From Omphiscola glabra (Eukaryota > Mollusca > Gastropoda > Lymnaeidae): a stretch of DNA of 64,000 nt. The stretch covers positions 7,743,562 through 7,807,561 of the forward strand of contig OZ024810.1 of NCBI GenBank assembly GCA_964017045.1. Reading direction: 5' to 3'. Positions 63,101 to 64,000 of the stretch are shown in pieces. The notes beneath the pieces are model-generated. The model saw nothing but the letters and a program-made list of their open reading frames with translations. It searched no databases and was not told where the DNA came from. The translations under genes were made by a program, and so were the position numbers. Within the stretch, counting starts at the first letter, position 1. The number at the start of each line of letters is the position of its first letter.

Positions 63101-63480
63101 TTATTTATTAAAAAGCTGTTATTTTGGTTAATGTTACAACTTTCAAATTCAGTTTACTGACCCACTCAACCTCCTGTTTACTGACCCACTCAAACCCCTA
63201 TTTACTGACCCACTCAACTTCCTGTTTACCGACCCACTCAAACCCCTATTTATAAATGACCCACCTCAACCTCCTGTTTACTGACGTTTTTGATGTAATT
63301 CCTCAGGTCCGCACAAGTCAGATGCATAAGTTCACCTTGATTCAGCTGGCCTGTCTCATCTTCCTTATCGTCATCAAATCTACGGCTGCTGCGCTAGCCT
63401 TCCCGTTCCTGCTGGTGCTGTTGGTGCCCCTGAGGTTGAAGATAGTCAGCCGATTCTTTAGTCATGAAGAACTGGAACAT
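21113..63480 (+). CDS. SLC4A: SLC4-family anion exchanger (AE2/AE3-like), 28 coding exons, 3' end beyond window
   Basis: Membrane protein expected to exchange chloride for bicarbonate across the plasma membrane and so set cell pH and chloride. The joined exons give 1,575 codons with no stop; vertebrate AE2/AE3 have about 1,230-1,240, and the excess is N-terminal. Residues 1-~540 are charged and low-complexity. About 545-990 form the Band 3 cytoplasmic domain ([40 protein letters not shown]). From ~1030 lies the 14-helix transport domain ([24 protein letters not shown]). Residues equivalent to human AE1 Glu681 (E1371), Arg730 (R1420) and Lys851 (K1541) are present. Start: ATG at 21113, the most upstream ATG in the first exon of the frame, followed by G. 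Several introns hold minisatellites. The final exon with the acidic C-terminus is outside the window. Family assignment is firm; AE2 versus AE3 is not, since invertebrate exchangers are probably co-orthologous to AE1-3. Confidence 0.95.
21227..21556. repeat. Minisatellite in intron 1, 46-bp unit, ~7 copies
   Basis: Units are nearly identical and read CTGGTATAAAATATTGAATG then AGCTACTAACATTTGGGTGC plus CATCGA. Each copy holds TACTAAC, the ideal branch-point string. Confidence 0.93.
22035..22350. repeat. Minisatellite in intron 1, ~45-bp unit, ~7 copies
   Basis: Units read GACACAGAGTTGTTGTATGA then GGTAATACAATGGTGTCAGA plus TAGTA. A lone unit piece (ACACAGAGTTATTGTATGAG) reappears at about 22841, on the other side of the Penelope-like insert. 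Confidence 0.88.
22362..22840 (-). mobile_element. Penelope-like element 3' fragment with hammerhead-like core
   Basis: On the minus strand, 22466-22430 reads TTGATGAAGGCAAGTGCCGA then AACGTTT. This matches the hammerhead ribozyme layout of Penelope-like elements: CUGANGA, a short GC stem closed by a loop, then GAAAC. The first core base is T instead of C. The region to 22840 has phrases common in such repeats (AAATGTTTGGAGACCGG on the plus strand near 22793). It splits a minisatellite. No RT or GIY-YIG frame is left. Confidence 0.5.
23250..23845. repeat. Minisatellite in intron 1, ~43-49-bp unit, ~13 copies
   Basis: Units read CCTATGGTTGGCTGTGTTTG then TGACCAGCAATTTAACACAT and a variable AAA/TATAAA joint. 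The first copies (no insert) and later copies (with a CATTATAA insert) form separate blocks. Confidence 0.9.
24376..24603 (+). CDS. SLC4A: Exchanger exon 2 (N-terminal extension)
   Basis: Acceptor CACCCCCAG; donor GTACGT. 76 codons in phase 0 to 0, beginning [16 protein letters not shown] and ending TRLSFLHDE. Ser/Pro/Glu-rich, probably disordered. Confidence 0.88.
25067..25220 (+). CDS. SLC4A: Exchanger exon 3
   Basis: Acceptor TTTTTTTTCAG; donor GTAGGT at 25221. Encodes [19 protein letters not shown] through DEAEYS and leaves one base, which completes an Arg codon with exon 4. Confidence 0.9.
25796..25995 (+). CDS. SLC4A: Exchanger exon 4, highly basic cluster
   Basis: Acceptor CTCTGCAG; donor GTGAGG. 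Encodes [20 protein letters not shown] and then a Lys/Arg-rich run ([18 protein letters not shown]) before [11 protein letters not shown]. The HIH-basic-acidic order resembles the N-terminal variable part of vertebrate AE2/AE3. The basic run could act as a nuclear-localisation-like or lipid-contact patch. Confidence 0.92.
26112..26350. repeat. Very degenerate ~65-bp repeat in intron 4
   Basis: About four diverged units share a ...ATTACTCTYGACYY...TGCCYAAAATGG pattern. Old, decayed minisatellite. Confidence 0.5.
26374..26619 (+). CDS. SLC4A: Exchanger exon 5, acidic segment
   Basis: Acceptor CTTCGTTAG; donor GTAAGC at 26620. 82 codons, phase 0 to 0. [20 protein letters not shown] is strongly acidic with Ser residues in casein-kinase-2-like context, and ends KEEFIKDPT. 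The last ~9 bases belong to the first unit of the intron 5 minisatellite. Confidence 0.93.
26611..27474 (+). repeat. Minisatellite built on the exon 5 donor site, 46-bp unit, ~18 copies
   Basis: The first unit starts in exon 5 (GATCCGACA) and carries the real donor GTAAGC. Later units read GCTCCGACAGTGAGTGATAG then TTAGGTTAAAGTAGTGCTTT plus GAACCA. Each repeats an ACA|GTGAGT donor, and a few have ACA|GTAAGT. Three or four units near 27310-27420 are 40 bp long through loss of six bases (GTTAGT or equivalent). Reading on from exon 5 meets TGA at 26650-26652. Confidence 0.95.
27475..28012. other. Middle of intron 5, nothing recognised
   Basis: AT-rich intron with a T-run near 27670; no exon or transposon end found. 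Confidence 0.5.
28013..28252. repeat. Minisatellite in intron 5, 21-bp unit, ~11 copies
   Basis: Unit GAGGCTTTGTGCAAGCTGTG plus T, with GTGTG/GCGTG/GTGTC variants. The 21-bp period leaves both strands open and creates artificial 7-residue ORFs. Confidence 0.93.
28393..28759 (+). CDS. SLC4A: Exchanger exon 6
   Basis: Acceptor CCCACCAG; donor GTAAGT at 28760. Longest coding exon (367 nt). Encodes [20 protein letters not shown] through [14 protein letters not shown], rich in Ser, Pro and acidic residues. Leaves one base (G) for exon 7. Confidence 0.92.
29138..29333 (+). CDS. SLC4A: Exchanger exon 7
   Basis: Acceptor TTACAG; donor GTGGGT at 29334. Encodes [17 protein letters not shown], an acidic stretch (DEEQDEEAW), then [18 protein letters not shown] with RRRGS/RRDS sites that fit basophilic kinase motifs. 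Ends two bases into a Ser codon. Confidence 0.92.
29588..29975. mobile_element. Putative MITE in intron 7
   Basis: The left end GGGGACGTCCATAAAGTATG and the reverse complement of the right end GGGTTGCCCATCGAGTACGT are imperfect inverted repeats. Inside each end lies a purine-rich AGGGGAGGGGGAGGTCTAA-like segment. The layout fits a decayed terminal-repeat element. No clear target duplication. Confidence 0.45.
30151..30347 (+). CDS. SLC4A: Exchanger exon 8, with His run
   Basis: Acceptor TGTCTATAG; donor GTGAGT at 30348. Encodes [20 protein letters not shown] then [14 protein letters not shown] and SDLDEMA. Five consecutive His precede EHF. The last 46 or so bases and the donor are copied downstream at 30396-30462. 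Confidence 0.92.
30396..30462 (+). repeat. Copy of the exon 8 end plus its 5' splice site
   Basis: The stretch starting GAGGCGGCCTTGTTGTACAA repeats 30302-30367 with about four substitutions. It includes GATGGCCA|GTGAGT and the first ~18 intron bases. Reading on from exon 8 meets a TAG at 30371-30373, so use of this second donor would truncate the protein. Confidence 0.92.
30879..31024 (+). CDS. SLC4A: Exchanger exon 9, start of conserved cytoplasmic region
   Basis: Acceptor TTAATAG; donor GTTAGT. Encodes [20 protein letters not shown] and ends KKFDHSPHE. The SHRFED...RRH block is conserved in AE2/AE3 just before the Band 3 cytoplasmic domain. Confidence 0.94.
31025..32187. other. Intron 9
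   Basis: A-rich from 31200 to 31360 and otherwise plain intron, apart from a retroelement tail at 31905-32075. Confidence 0.6.
31905..32075 (-). mobile_element. 3' tail of a CR1-like retroelement in intron 9
   Basis: Reverse-complemented, the stretch reads ...TATAGCGTGGTGAGCCCAGC then CCTA and an (AAT)n-type tail (plus strand ATTATTATTATTGG near 31911). It parallels the 3' end of the element at 711-2665 (GCGCGGTGAGCCTAGCCCTA plus AAT repeats). Confidence 0.55.
32188..32368 (+). CDS. SLC4A: Exchanger exon 10, Band 3 cytoplasmic domain core
   Basis: Acceptor AACCCAG; donor GTTAGT at 32369. Encodes [47 protein letters not shown], the most conserved stretch of AE cytoplasmic domains. In AE2 the [10 protein letters not shown] region contributes to pH regulation. 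Leaves one base. Confidence 0.97.
32589..32845 (+). repeat. Minisatellite in intron 10 related to the exon 11 acceptor, 42-bp unit
   Basis: About four units read AGTACCGGTACTACAGTTTT then ACTGTTATCTTTATGGAGGC plus AC. The last, diverged unit (32812-32855) contains TTATTCTCTGTATTTAG|GCACCGTGCTAC, which is the acceptor and start of exon 11. The exon's GGCACCGTGCTAC parallels GGCACAGTACTAC of the units. Confidence 0.8.
32847..32982 (+). CDS. SLC4A: Exchanger exon 11
   Basis: Acceptor GTATTTAG; donor GTGAGT. Encodes [36 protein letters not shown] and [10 protein letters not shown], matching the VLLDL...LLLKH segment of the cytoplasmic domain. Ends two bases into a Lys codon. Confidence 0.96.
33974..34186. 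mobile_element. Fold-back MITE in intron 11
   Basis: The two halves are imperfect inverted copies. Left: ATTTGTTTGAAAGAAATTTC then CAGTTCATACGATTCAAATT. Right, reverse-complemented: ATTTGCTTCAAAGAAATTTA then CAGTTCACGCAATCAAATTT. The whole piece can fold into a long hairpin. No duplication assigned. Confidence 0.55.
34204..34875. repeat. Minisatellite in intron 11, 66-bp unit, ~10 copies
   Basis: Units read GATATCCAAATAGTGTTTTT then TCAACATGAAATAGTTAACT, GATCACTGAATAGCCAGTTT and GTGAGT. Nearly identical copies indicate recent expansion; one has an extra GATCACT. It directly follows the fold-back MITE. Confidence 0.95.
34876..36070. other. Rest of intron 11
   Basis: AT-rich intron. At 35893-35995 a ~52-bp unit (GGCTGTTTAACTGTGGTGMT...) occurs twice in tandem. 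No exon recognised. Confidence 0.5.
36071..36151 (+). CDS. SLC4A: Exchanger exon 12
   Basis: Acceptor TTTCACAG; donor GTTCAT at 36152, a weak site but the only one that keeps phase with exon 13. Encodes [20 protein letters not shown] and LDGSGK. The RNP-Ser-rich segment corresponds to the variable linker after the LLLKH motif in AE2/AE3. Confidence 0.82.
36406..36758. mobile_element. hAT-type MITE in intron 12
   Basis: Left end CATGGCTGTCCTACTGGTGG and reverse-complemented right end CAGGGCTGTCACAAATCC are imperfect inverted repeats. The interior near the left end has GGCCTGCAGGCC, common in hAT MITEs. The 8-bp flanks ATATACAT and ATGTATAT match at 6 of 8 positions, so the duplication is only partly supported. 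Confidence 0.55.
36759..38393. other. Part of intron 12, nothing recognised
   Basis: AT-rich intron with C-runs near 37210 and 38325. Short ORFs have no exon signature. Confidence 0.5.
38394..38513. mobile_element. Palindromic MITE in intron 12
   Basis: GTAATAGCATAGACTTATA at the left is matched by the reverse complement of the right end, GTAATAACATAGACTTATA. The complementarity continues inward through TTCAATAGATT, giving ~35-bp inverted arms around an AT-rich centre. Further TTCAATAGATT inverted copies follow at 38530-38570. Confidence 0.65.
39239..39340. repeat. Minisatellite in intron 12, 20-bp unit, 5 copies
   Basis: Unit TGCACTGACAGTTCTCTTTA; the last two copies have TGCATTGACA. It lies ~75 bp before the exon 13 acceptor. 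Confidence 0.92.
39415..39589 (+). CDS. SLC4A: Exchanger exon 13, Ser-rich linker
   Basis: Acceptor CCTCGTCGCAG; donor GTGAGT. Encodes [20 protein letters not shown] then [18 protein letters not shown] and [13 protein letters not shown]. Phase 2 in, phase 0 out. Confidence 0.92.
40300..40680 (-). mobile_element. Probable retroelement (SINE or non-LTR) 3' fragment in intron 13
   Basis: On the minus strand the end reads GATCGTGGGCCCTTAATACA then TAGAAGAAGAAG, i.e. a unique 3' end followed by a short (AGA)n tail typical of non-LTR/SINE insertions. Base composition rises in C+G over ~350 bp compared with the flanking intron. The 104-codon plus-strand ORF across it has no domain. Confidence 0.45.
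41189..41308 (+). CDS. SLC4A: Exchanger exon 14, 40-codon cassette
   Basis: Acceptor TATCTTTTAG; donor GTAACC at 41309. Phase 0 in and out, exactly 40 codons: [20 protein letters not shown] then [21 protein letters not shown] seven-residue unit (VGTLSSQ / YGTLSSQ) is repeated. No vertebrate counterpart is recognised. Because it is symmetrical it could be skipped without frame loss. Called on open frame, splice sites and exact phase fit. Confidence 0.75.
41479..41611. repeat. 65-bp tandem duplication in intron 14
   Basis: Two identical copies starting GATTATCAAGAAGCTTGTCT and ending CTGCATGCTGTA; recent duplication. Confidence 0.95.
41612..44456. other. Part of intron 14
   Basis: AT-rich intron. 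A ~43-bp duplication (GATTGAAAACTTAGAGTTAA...CAGTGGTG) sits at 42582-42668 and its end looks like a MITE terminus (CAGTGGTGTAACTATAGGTG). A ~51-bp duplication lies at 44057-44145 (GATAGCAGCTCAATGACTGG-like). No exon seen. Confidence 0.5.
44457..45416. mobile_element. 960-bp nonautonomous DNA transposon flanked by TA
   Basis: The left end CATGCCAACCTGTG and the exact reverse complement CACAGGTTGGCATG at the right end delimit the element. TA lies immediately outside both ends (44455-44456 and 45417-45418), consistent with a TA target site. The interior is AT-rich, with no transposase frame. The superfamily is not assigned. Confidence 0.7.
46375..46465 (+). CDS. SLC4A: Exchanger exon 15
   Basis: Acceptor CCTTTTCACAG; donor GTAAAT at 46466. 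Encodes [20 protein letters not shown] and [10 protein letters not shown], aligning with the ...KIPxxAEA segment of AE2/AE3. A second in-frame acceptor (TTCTTATAG, exon from 46339) would add [12 protein letters not shown]. Confidence 0.92.
46638..46761 (+). CDS. SLC4A: Exchanger exon 16, Band 3 cytoplasmic domain
   Basis: Acceptor TTCTCCAG; donor GTCAGT at 46762. Encodes [31 protein letters not shown] and VPLPVR, which match the AEATVVLVG...AFVRL...VPVPVRF block of AE proteins. Confidence 0.97.
46762..48389. other. First part of intron 16
   Basis: Mostly plain intron. A 150-nt open stretch at 47936-48080 (see rejected items) has splice-like ends but fits no phase of this gene. Confidence 0.5.
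48390..48700. repeat. Minisatellite in intron 16, ~44-bp unit, ~7 copies
   Basis: Units carry CCTGGGGTAACACCACACAT then AAGGGCATGKGACTGGTCTA and GTTTT. Two unit types (ACATAAGGGCATGGGACTGG and AATTAACAGCATGTGACTGT) alternate, suggesting a dimeric higher-order unit. Confidence 0.9.
48790..48877 (+). CDS. SLC4A: Exchanger exon 17
   Basis: Acceptor CTTTTGTAG; donor GTCAGA. Encodes [20 protein letters not shown] and [10 protein letters not shown], matching the RFLFLLLGP...MDYHEIGRSISTLMSDK signature of SLC4 proteins. Confidence 0.98.
48966..49490. repeat. Minisatellite in intron 17, ~24-25-bp unit, ~20 copies
   Basis: Unit GTGATTGGTGCTTTAATCCA plus TTGG, with GTGTTCTAATCAATT variants. All frames give artificial hydrophobic repeats. 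Confidence 0.9.
49623..49826. mobile_element. 204-bp hAT-type MITE in intron 17
   Basis: Left end CAGGGGTCAGGAAC; reverse complement of the right end CAGGGGTTGGAAAC. Internal GAGAGCCATG and CGAGCCATG stretches are typical of this MITE type. The 8-bp flanks CTCTATTC (49615-49622) and GTCTATTC (49827-49834) match at 7 of 8 positions. Confidence 0.85.
49929..51113. repeat. Large minisatellite in intron 17, 34-bp unit, ~35 copies
   Basis: Unit ACACACTGCTTAAAGTGACA then CATTAGACCAGGAG. Two polymorphic sites (CATTA/CGTTA and GACC/GATC) define unit types that recur in the same order, for example near 50240-50480 and 50580-50800, so blocks of several units were duplicated. The array ends 35 bp before exon 18. 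Confidence 0.96.
51149..51341 (+). CDS. SLC4A: Exchanger exon 18, end of cytoplasmic domain
   Basis: Acceptor TCTTCCCCAG; donor GTAAGG at 51342. Encodes [40 protein letters not shown] and a basic helix ([20 protein letters not shown]). Matches the QFHEAAY...AINAFLD.S.VLPP block of AE proteins. Leaves one base. Confidence 0.97.
51425..51810. repeat. Minisatellite in intron 18, 29-bp unit, ~13 copies
   Basis: Unit TTGGTTGTACACATGCAAAG plus TGTCTTTGG. Open in several frames on both strands as artificial 29-residue repeats. Confidence 0.93.
52259..52951. mobile_element. hAT-type MITE in intron 18, split by a retroelement insertion
   Basis: Left end CAGTGGTTCTCAACCC and reverse complement of the right end CAGTGGTTCCCAATC are the classic CAGTGGTTCTCAACC hAT termini. 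The 8-bp flanks ATCAAGAT (52251-52258) and ATCTAGAT (52952-52959) match at 7 of 8. The inside is interrupted by a CR1-like 3' fragment. Confidence 0.87.
52337..52852 (+). mobile_element. 3' fragment of a CR1-like retroelement nested in the hAT MITE
   Basis: Degenerate coding remnants read [14 protein letters not shown], then (with breaks) [20 protein letters not shown] and [18 protein letters not shown]. These are the post-RT C-terminal region of CR1-like ORF2. The 3' end (GCATGCTAAAGTAGCATGGA...CAAGCGCTATACAAAT) and (CAAT)n tail match the minus-strand relative at 12358-13497. Confidence 0.85.
53388..53420 (+). CDS. SLC4A: Exchanger exon 19, 33-nt micro-exon
   Basis: Acceptor TTGGCCTAG; donor GTATGC at 53421. 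Phase 1 in and out. Adds [11 protein letters not shown] between the cytoplasmic domain and the membrane domain. Skipping it would still join exon 18 to exon 20 in frame, so it could be an alternative cassette. Support comes from splice sites, phase and the basic-helix continuity with exon 18. Confidence 0.7.
53700..55000. repeat. Large minisatellite in intron 19, 26-bp unit, ~50 copies
   Basis: Unit GGACCTAATGACATCACTAA plus ACTACT, with ACACC/ACATC and GGACC/TGACC variants, and a few longer units with CTTACTGACA. A run of ~8 units (about 54450-54600) recurs at about 54640-54790 with the same variant order. Confidence 0.95.
55001..55654. other. Part of intron 19, nothing recognised
   Basis: AT-rich intron, no exon or element ends seen. 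Confidence 0.5.
55655..55945. repeat. Minisatellite in intron 19, 26-28-bp unit, ~11 copies
   Basis: Unit GGTTGGATAACCCACTCAAT plus AGATGG, with CAGTGGATGGG variants in the second half. Confidence 0.9.
55946..57223. other. Rest of intron 19
   Basis: AT-rich intron with a near-continuous C-tract at 56881-56913. No exon seen before the acceptor CACCCGCAG of exon 20. Confidence 0.5.
57224..57427 (+). CDS. SLC4A: Exchanger exon 20, start of membrane domain and TM1
   Basis: Acceptor TTCCACCCGCAG; donor GTGAGT at 57428. Encodes [40 protein letters not shown] and TM1 ([20 protein letters not shown]). The FGG...[11 protein letters not shown] signature and PL.RTG block are diagnostic of SLC4 anion exchangers. 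Confidence 0.98.
   Translation, partial: PCWTKMTFHRIRCNERAACLVECTTTSGGATLITSATSRMQPTASVSKLCSSYFLHVFHLALLLEDC
57890..58080 (-). mobile_element. Penelope-like repeat fragment in intron 20
   Basis: On the minus strand TTGCTGACGAAGGCTTCCTG then CCAACATGTTG has the CUGACGA half of a hammerhead core and a GC stem; the GAAAC half is reduced to AAC. Downstream TTTTGCGTTCATTCTTTTAG then GTTTGACCTTACTTTG resembles sequence common at Penelope-like ends. Decayed. Confidence 0.45.
58500..58648 (+). CDS. SLC4A: Exchanger exon 21, TM2-TM3
   Basis: Acceptor TATCTTAG; donor GTCAGC. Encodes [20 protein letters not shown] and [20 protein letters not shown] then [12 protein letters not shown]3 reads [19 protein letters not shown]. 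Vertebrate AEs have a GAQPLLV.GFSGP.LVFEE form here; the SGQPL...TGPVLVFE form is also seen in sodium-bicarbonate members, so this exon alone would be ambiguous. Confidence 0.97.
58683..58805. repeat. 62-bp tandem duplication in intron 21
   Basis: Two copies starting AGGGTATTATGCCAGCAGTA and ending CAATTGCAGCCAT, with two differences; 35 bp after the exon 21 donor. Confidence 0.93.
59140..59334 (+). CDS. SLC4A: Exchanger exon 22, TM4-TM5
   Basis: Acceptor GTTGTTTCAG; donor GTAAGT. Encodes [40 protein letters not shown] and [45 protein letters not shown] is an SLC4A1-3 hallmark. At the stilbene-reactive pair of AE1 (Lys539 and Lys542) this protein has K1178 and Q1181. Confidence 0.98.
59457..59786 (+). 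CDS. SLC4A: Exchanger exon 23, glycosylated extracellular loop and TM6
   Basis: Acceptor TTTCCTCAG; donor GTAAGT. Encodes [17 protein letters not shown], a loop with six N-glycosylation sequons (Asn 1201, 1205, 1211, 1220, 1226, 1232), then [20 protein letters not shown] and [35 protein letters not shown] is the conserved AE block. The loop is longer in sequons than I expect for vertebrate AEs. Confidence 0.98.
59913..60002 (+). CDS. SLC4A: Exchanger exon 24, TM7
   Basis: Acceptor GATCTCAG; donor GTTAGT. 30 codons: [20 protein letters not shown] then [10 protein letters not shown]. Matches RR.IGDFGVPIAI...V of AE proteins. Confidence 0.97.
60237..60400 (+). CDS. SLC4A: Exchanger exon 25, TM8
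   Basis: Acceptor CTACTTTCAG; donor GTAAGC at 60401. Encodes [20 protein letters not shown] then [20 protein letters not shown] and METQIT. The Glu of METQIT (E1371) corresponds to human AE1 Glu681, needed for proton-coupled sulfate transport. Ends two bases into a Glu codon. Confidence 0.98.
60565..61005. repeat. Minisatellite in intron 25, 37-bp unit, ~12 copies
   Basis: Unit AAAGAAGACCCACTATCTCT then AAAGAACAGCTCTAAGC. Early copies nearly identical; the last four diverge (AATAGCT, lost bases). Confidence 0.95.
61225..61635. repeat. Minisatellite in intron 25, 31-bp unit, ~13 copies
   Basis: Unit AGGAACAGCCTGTTCTTGGA then ATGATACGGTC, with AAGG/ACGG/ATGG variants. CAGCCTGTTCTTGG is partly self-complementary to neighbours (GGAACAGCCTGTTC), so units can form small hairpins. 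Confidence 0.95.
61765..62018 (+). CDS. SLC4A: Exchanger exon 26, TM9-TM11
   Basis: Acceptor ATCTCTAG; non-canonical GC donor G|GCAAGT at 62019. Encodes [40 protein letters not shown] and [13 protein letters not shown], then KEQRVTNF. R1420 of TVRT corresponds to human AE1 Arg730, a substrate-site residue. The GC donor is the only one that joins in phase to exon 27 (FLIG|AAVAAG). Confidence 0.96.
62095..62290. repeat. Minisatellite in intron 26, 19-bp unit, ~10 copies
   Basis: Unit GTGTTACAAGTGTGCTGTA with substitutions; it lies ~80 bp downstream of the GC donor. Confidence 0.88.
62497..62666 (+). CDS. SLC4A: Exchanger exon 27, TM12
   Basis: Acceptor TGCCAACAG; donor GTCAGT. Encodes [40 protein letters not shown] and [16 protein letters not shown]. 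Matches L..IP..VLFGIFLYMG..SL.G.QF.ER..LL.MP.KHHPD..YV of AE proteins. Confidence 0.98.
62725..63065. repeat. Minisatellite in intron 27, 45-bp unit, ~8 copies
   Basis: Unit AATGAATGTTGTAGGACATA then TAGTCTACTTGTATACCTTG plus ATGTA; copies nearly identical. 45 is a multiple of three, so the minus strand stays open for 146 codons (artefact). Confidence 0.96.
63150..63300. repeat. Short minisatellite before exon 28, ~24-26-bp unit, ~5 copies
   Basis: Unit TTTACTGACCCACTCAACCT plus CCTG, alternating with AACCCCTA variants. It is pyrimidine-rich and runs almost up to the exon 28 acceptor. Confidence 0.85.
63307..63480 (+). CDS. SLC4A: Exchanger exon 28, TM13-TM14
   Basis: Acceptor AATTCCTCAG; donor GTAAGA at 63481. 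Encodes [40 protein letters not shown] and [18 protein letters not shown]. The Lys of IKSTAA (K1541) aligns with human AE1 Lys851. The real C-terminus follows in an exon beyond the window. Confidence 0.97.
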
Positions 63481-64000
63481 GTAAGACATGTGACTTGCGT
63501 TTTGAGTAACCATATTAAATGATTAACTCATTCCCTACGGCAGTGCTACTTCCTTATTTAATTTATATTCCTGAGAAAAGGAAGTAACTACGTTTTGAAA
63601 TTGATTTACATTTTCAAAATATTTTTTTAAGCTGCTAAATATTAATACATGTTAATGAATTAAGGACGAATGCATCAAAAAAGTAATAAGGTTTAATAAA
63701 AAATATAGCATTAGCTGCGAAAAAATAATGAACAATGGCTAAATAAATCGATTTATGGCACCTCAGACGAACACATGCTACATATACACCCACGTTCTAA
63801 ATCTAAAGCACAAGTAGTTTTAAAGTGAAACAAGATAAAAACTTCAGGTTTTTAAATTAAAATCACGCAAAATCATGCCATTGCTGGAACTATCGAGGGA
63901 CGCAAGATTTCATTGCTATTTTTAGCTAAAAATGAGAGAGGTGTGTCGCTATGCGCCGGGTCGCATTTGGGCGCATCCGTCAAAACCCCAAAAGGACGCA
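63481..64000. other. Start of intron 28
   Basis: Begins after the GTAAGA donor. TTAACTCATTCCCTACGGCA near 63522 resembles the end of a TTAA-type DNA transposon; its other end would be outside the window. A small hairpin (ACTTCCTTA / AAGGAAGT) lies near 63550-63587. Confidence 0.4.

Overview
This is a window of animal nuclear DNA. It has long AT-rich introns with GT-AG (and one GC-AG) splice sites, no bacterial-style operons, many tandem minisatellites, and fragments of non-LTR retrotransposons, hAT-type miniature elements, pogo-like and Penelope-like repeats. Intron density, repeat style and the protein sequence suggest a lophotrochozoan, most likely a mollusc and perhaps a gastropod. The species is inference only.

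The one host gene I can support is a large SLC4-family chloride/bicarbonate anion exchanger (AE1/AE2/AE3 group) on the + strand. I joined 28 coding exons by hand, from a start codon at 21113 to a donor at 63480. Every exon joins in phase, giving 4,725 nt (1,575 codons) without a stop. The last coding exon, with the short acidic C-terminal tail, lies beyond the window. Exons 1-8 encode a long, charged, low-complexity N-terminal extension. Exons 9-18 encode the Band 3 cytoplasmic domain. Exons 20-28 encode the multi-pass exchanger domain, with a six-sequon glycosylation loop in exon 23. A possible 5' untranslated exon lies at 17390-17553.

Layout: 1-17 kb holds no host coding gene that I can support. 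It contains a 5'-truncated CR1/Jockey-like retrotransposon (711-2665) inserted in a minisatellite, about a dozen tandem arrays, a 165-bp hAT MITE with perfect target-site duplication, a decayed minus-strand retrotransposon (12.36-13.50 kb) and a pogo-like MITE. At 17.6-18.9 kb a hAT element with a perfect 8-bp duplication carries a 26-bp minisatellite of about 37 copies. From 21 kb to the end is the exchanger gene; most of its longer introns hold at least one minisatellite, some over 1 kb.

The most unusual signal is that several intronic minisatellites are built from the gene's own splice junctions. The intron 5 array (26611-27474) begins in the last bases of exon 5 and repeats its 5' splice site about 18 times, with most copies closer to consensus than the real one. 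The end of exon 8 plus its donor is copied once just downstream. The intron 10 array resembles the exon 11 acceptor region. Nearly all long ORFs outside the exons are minisatellite translations and are not annotated as genes.
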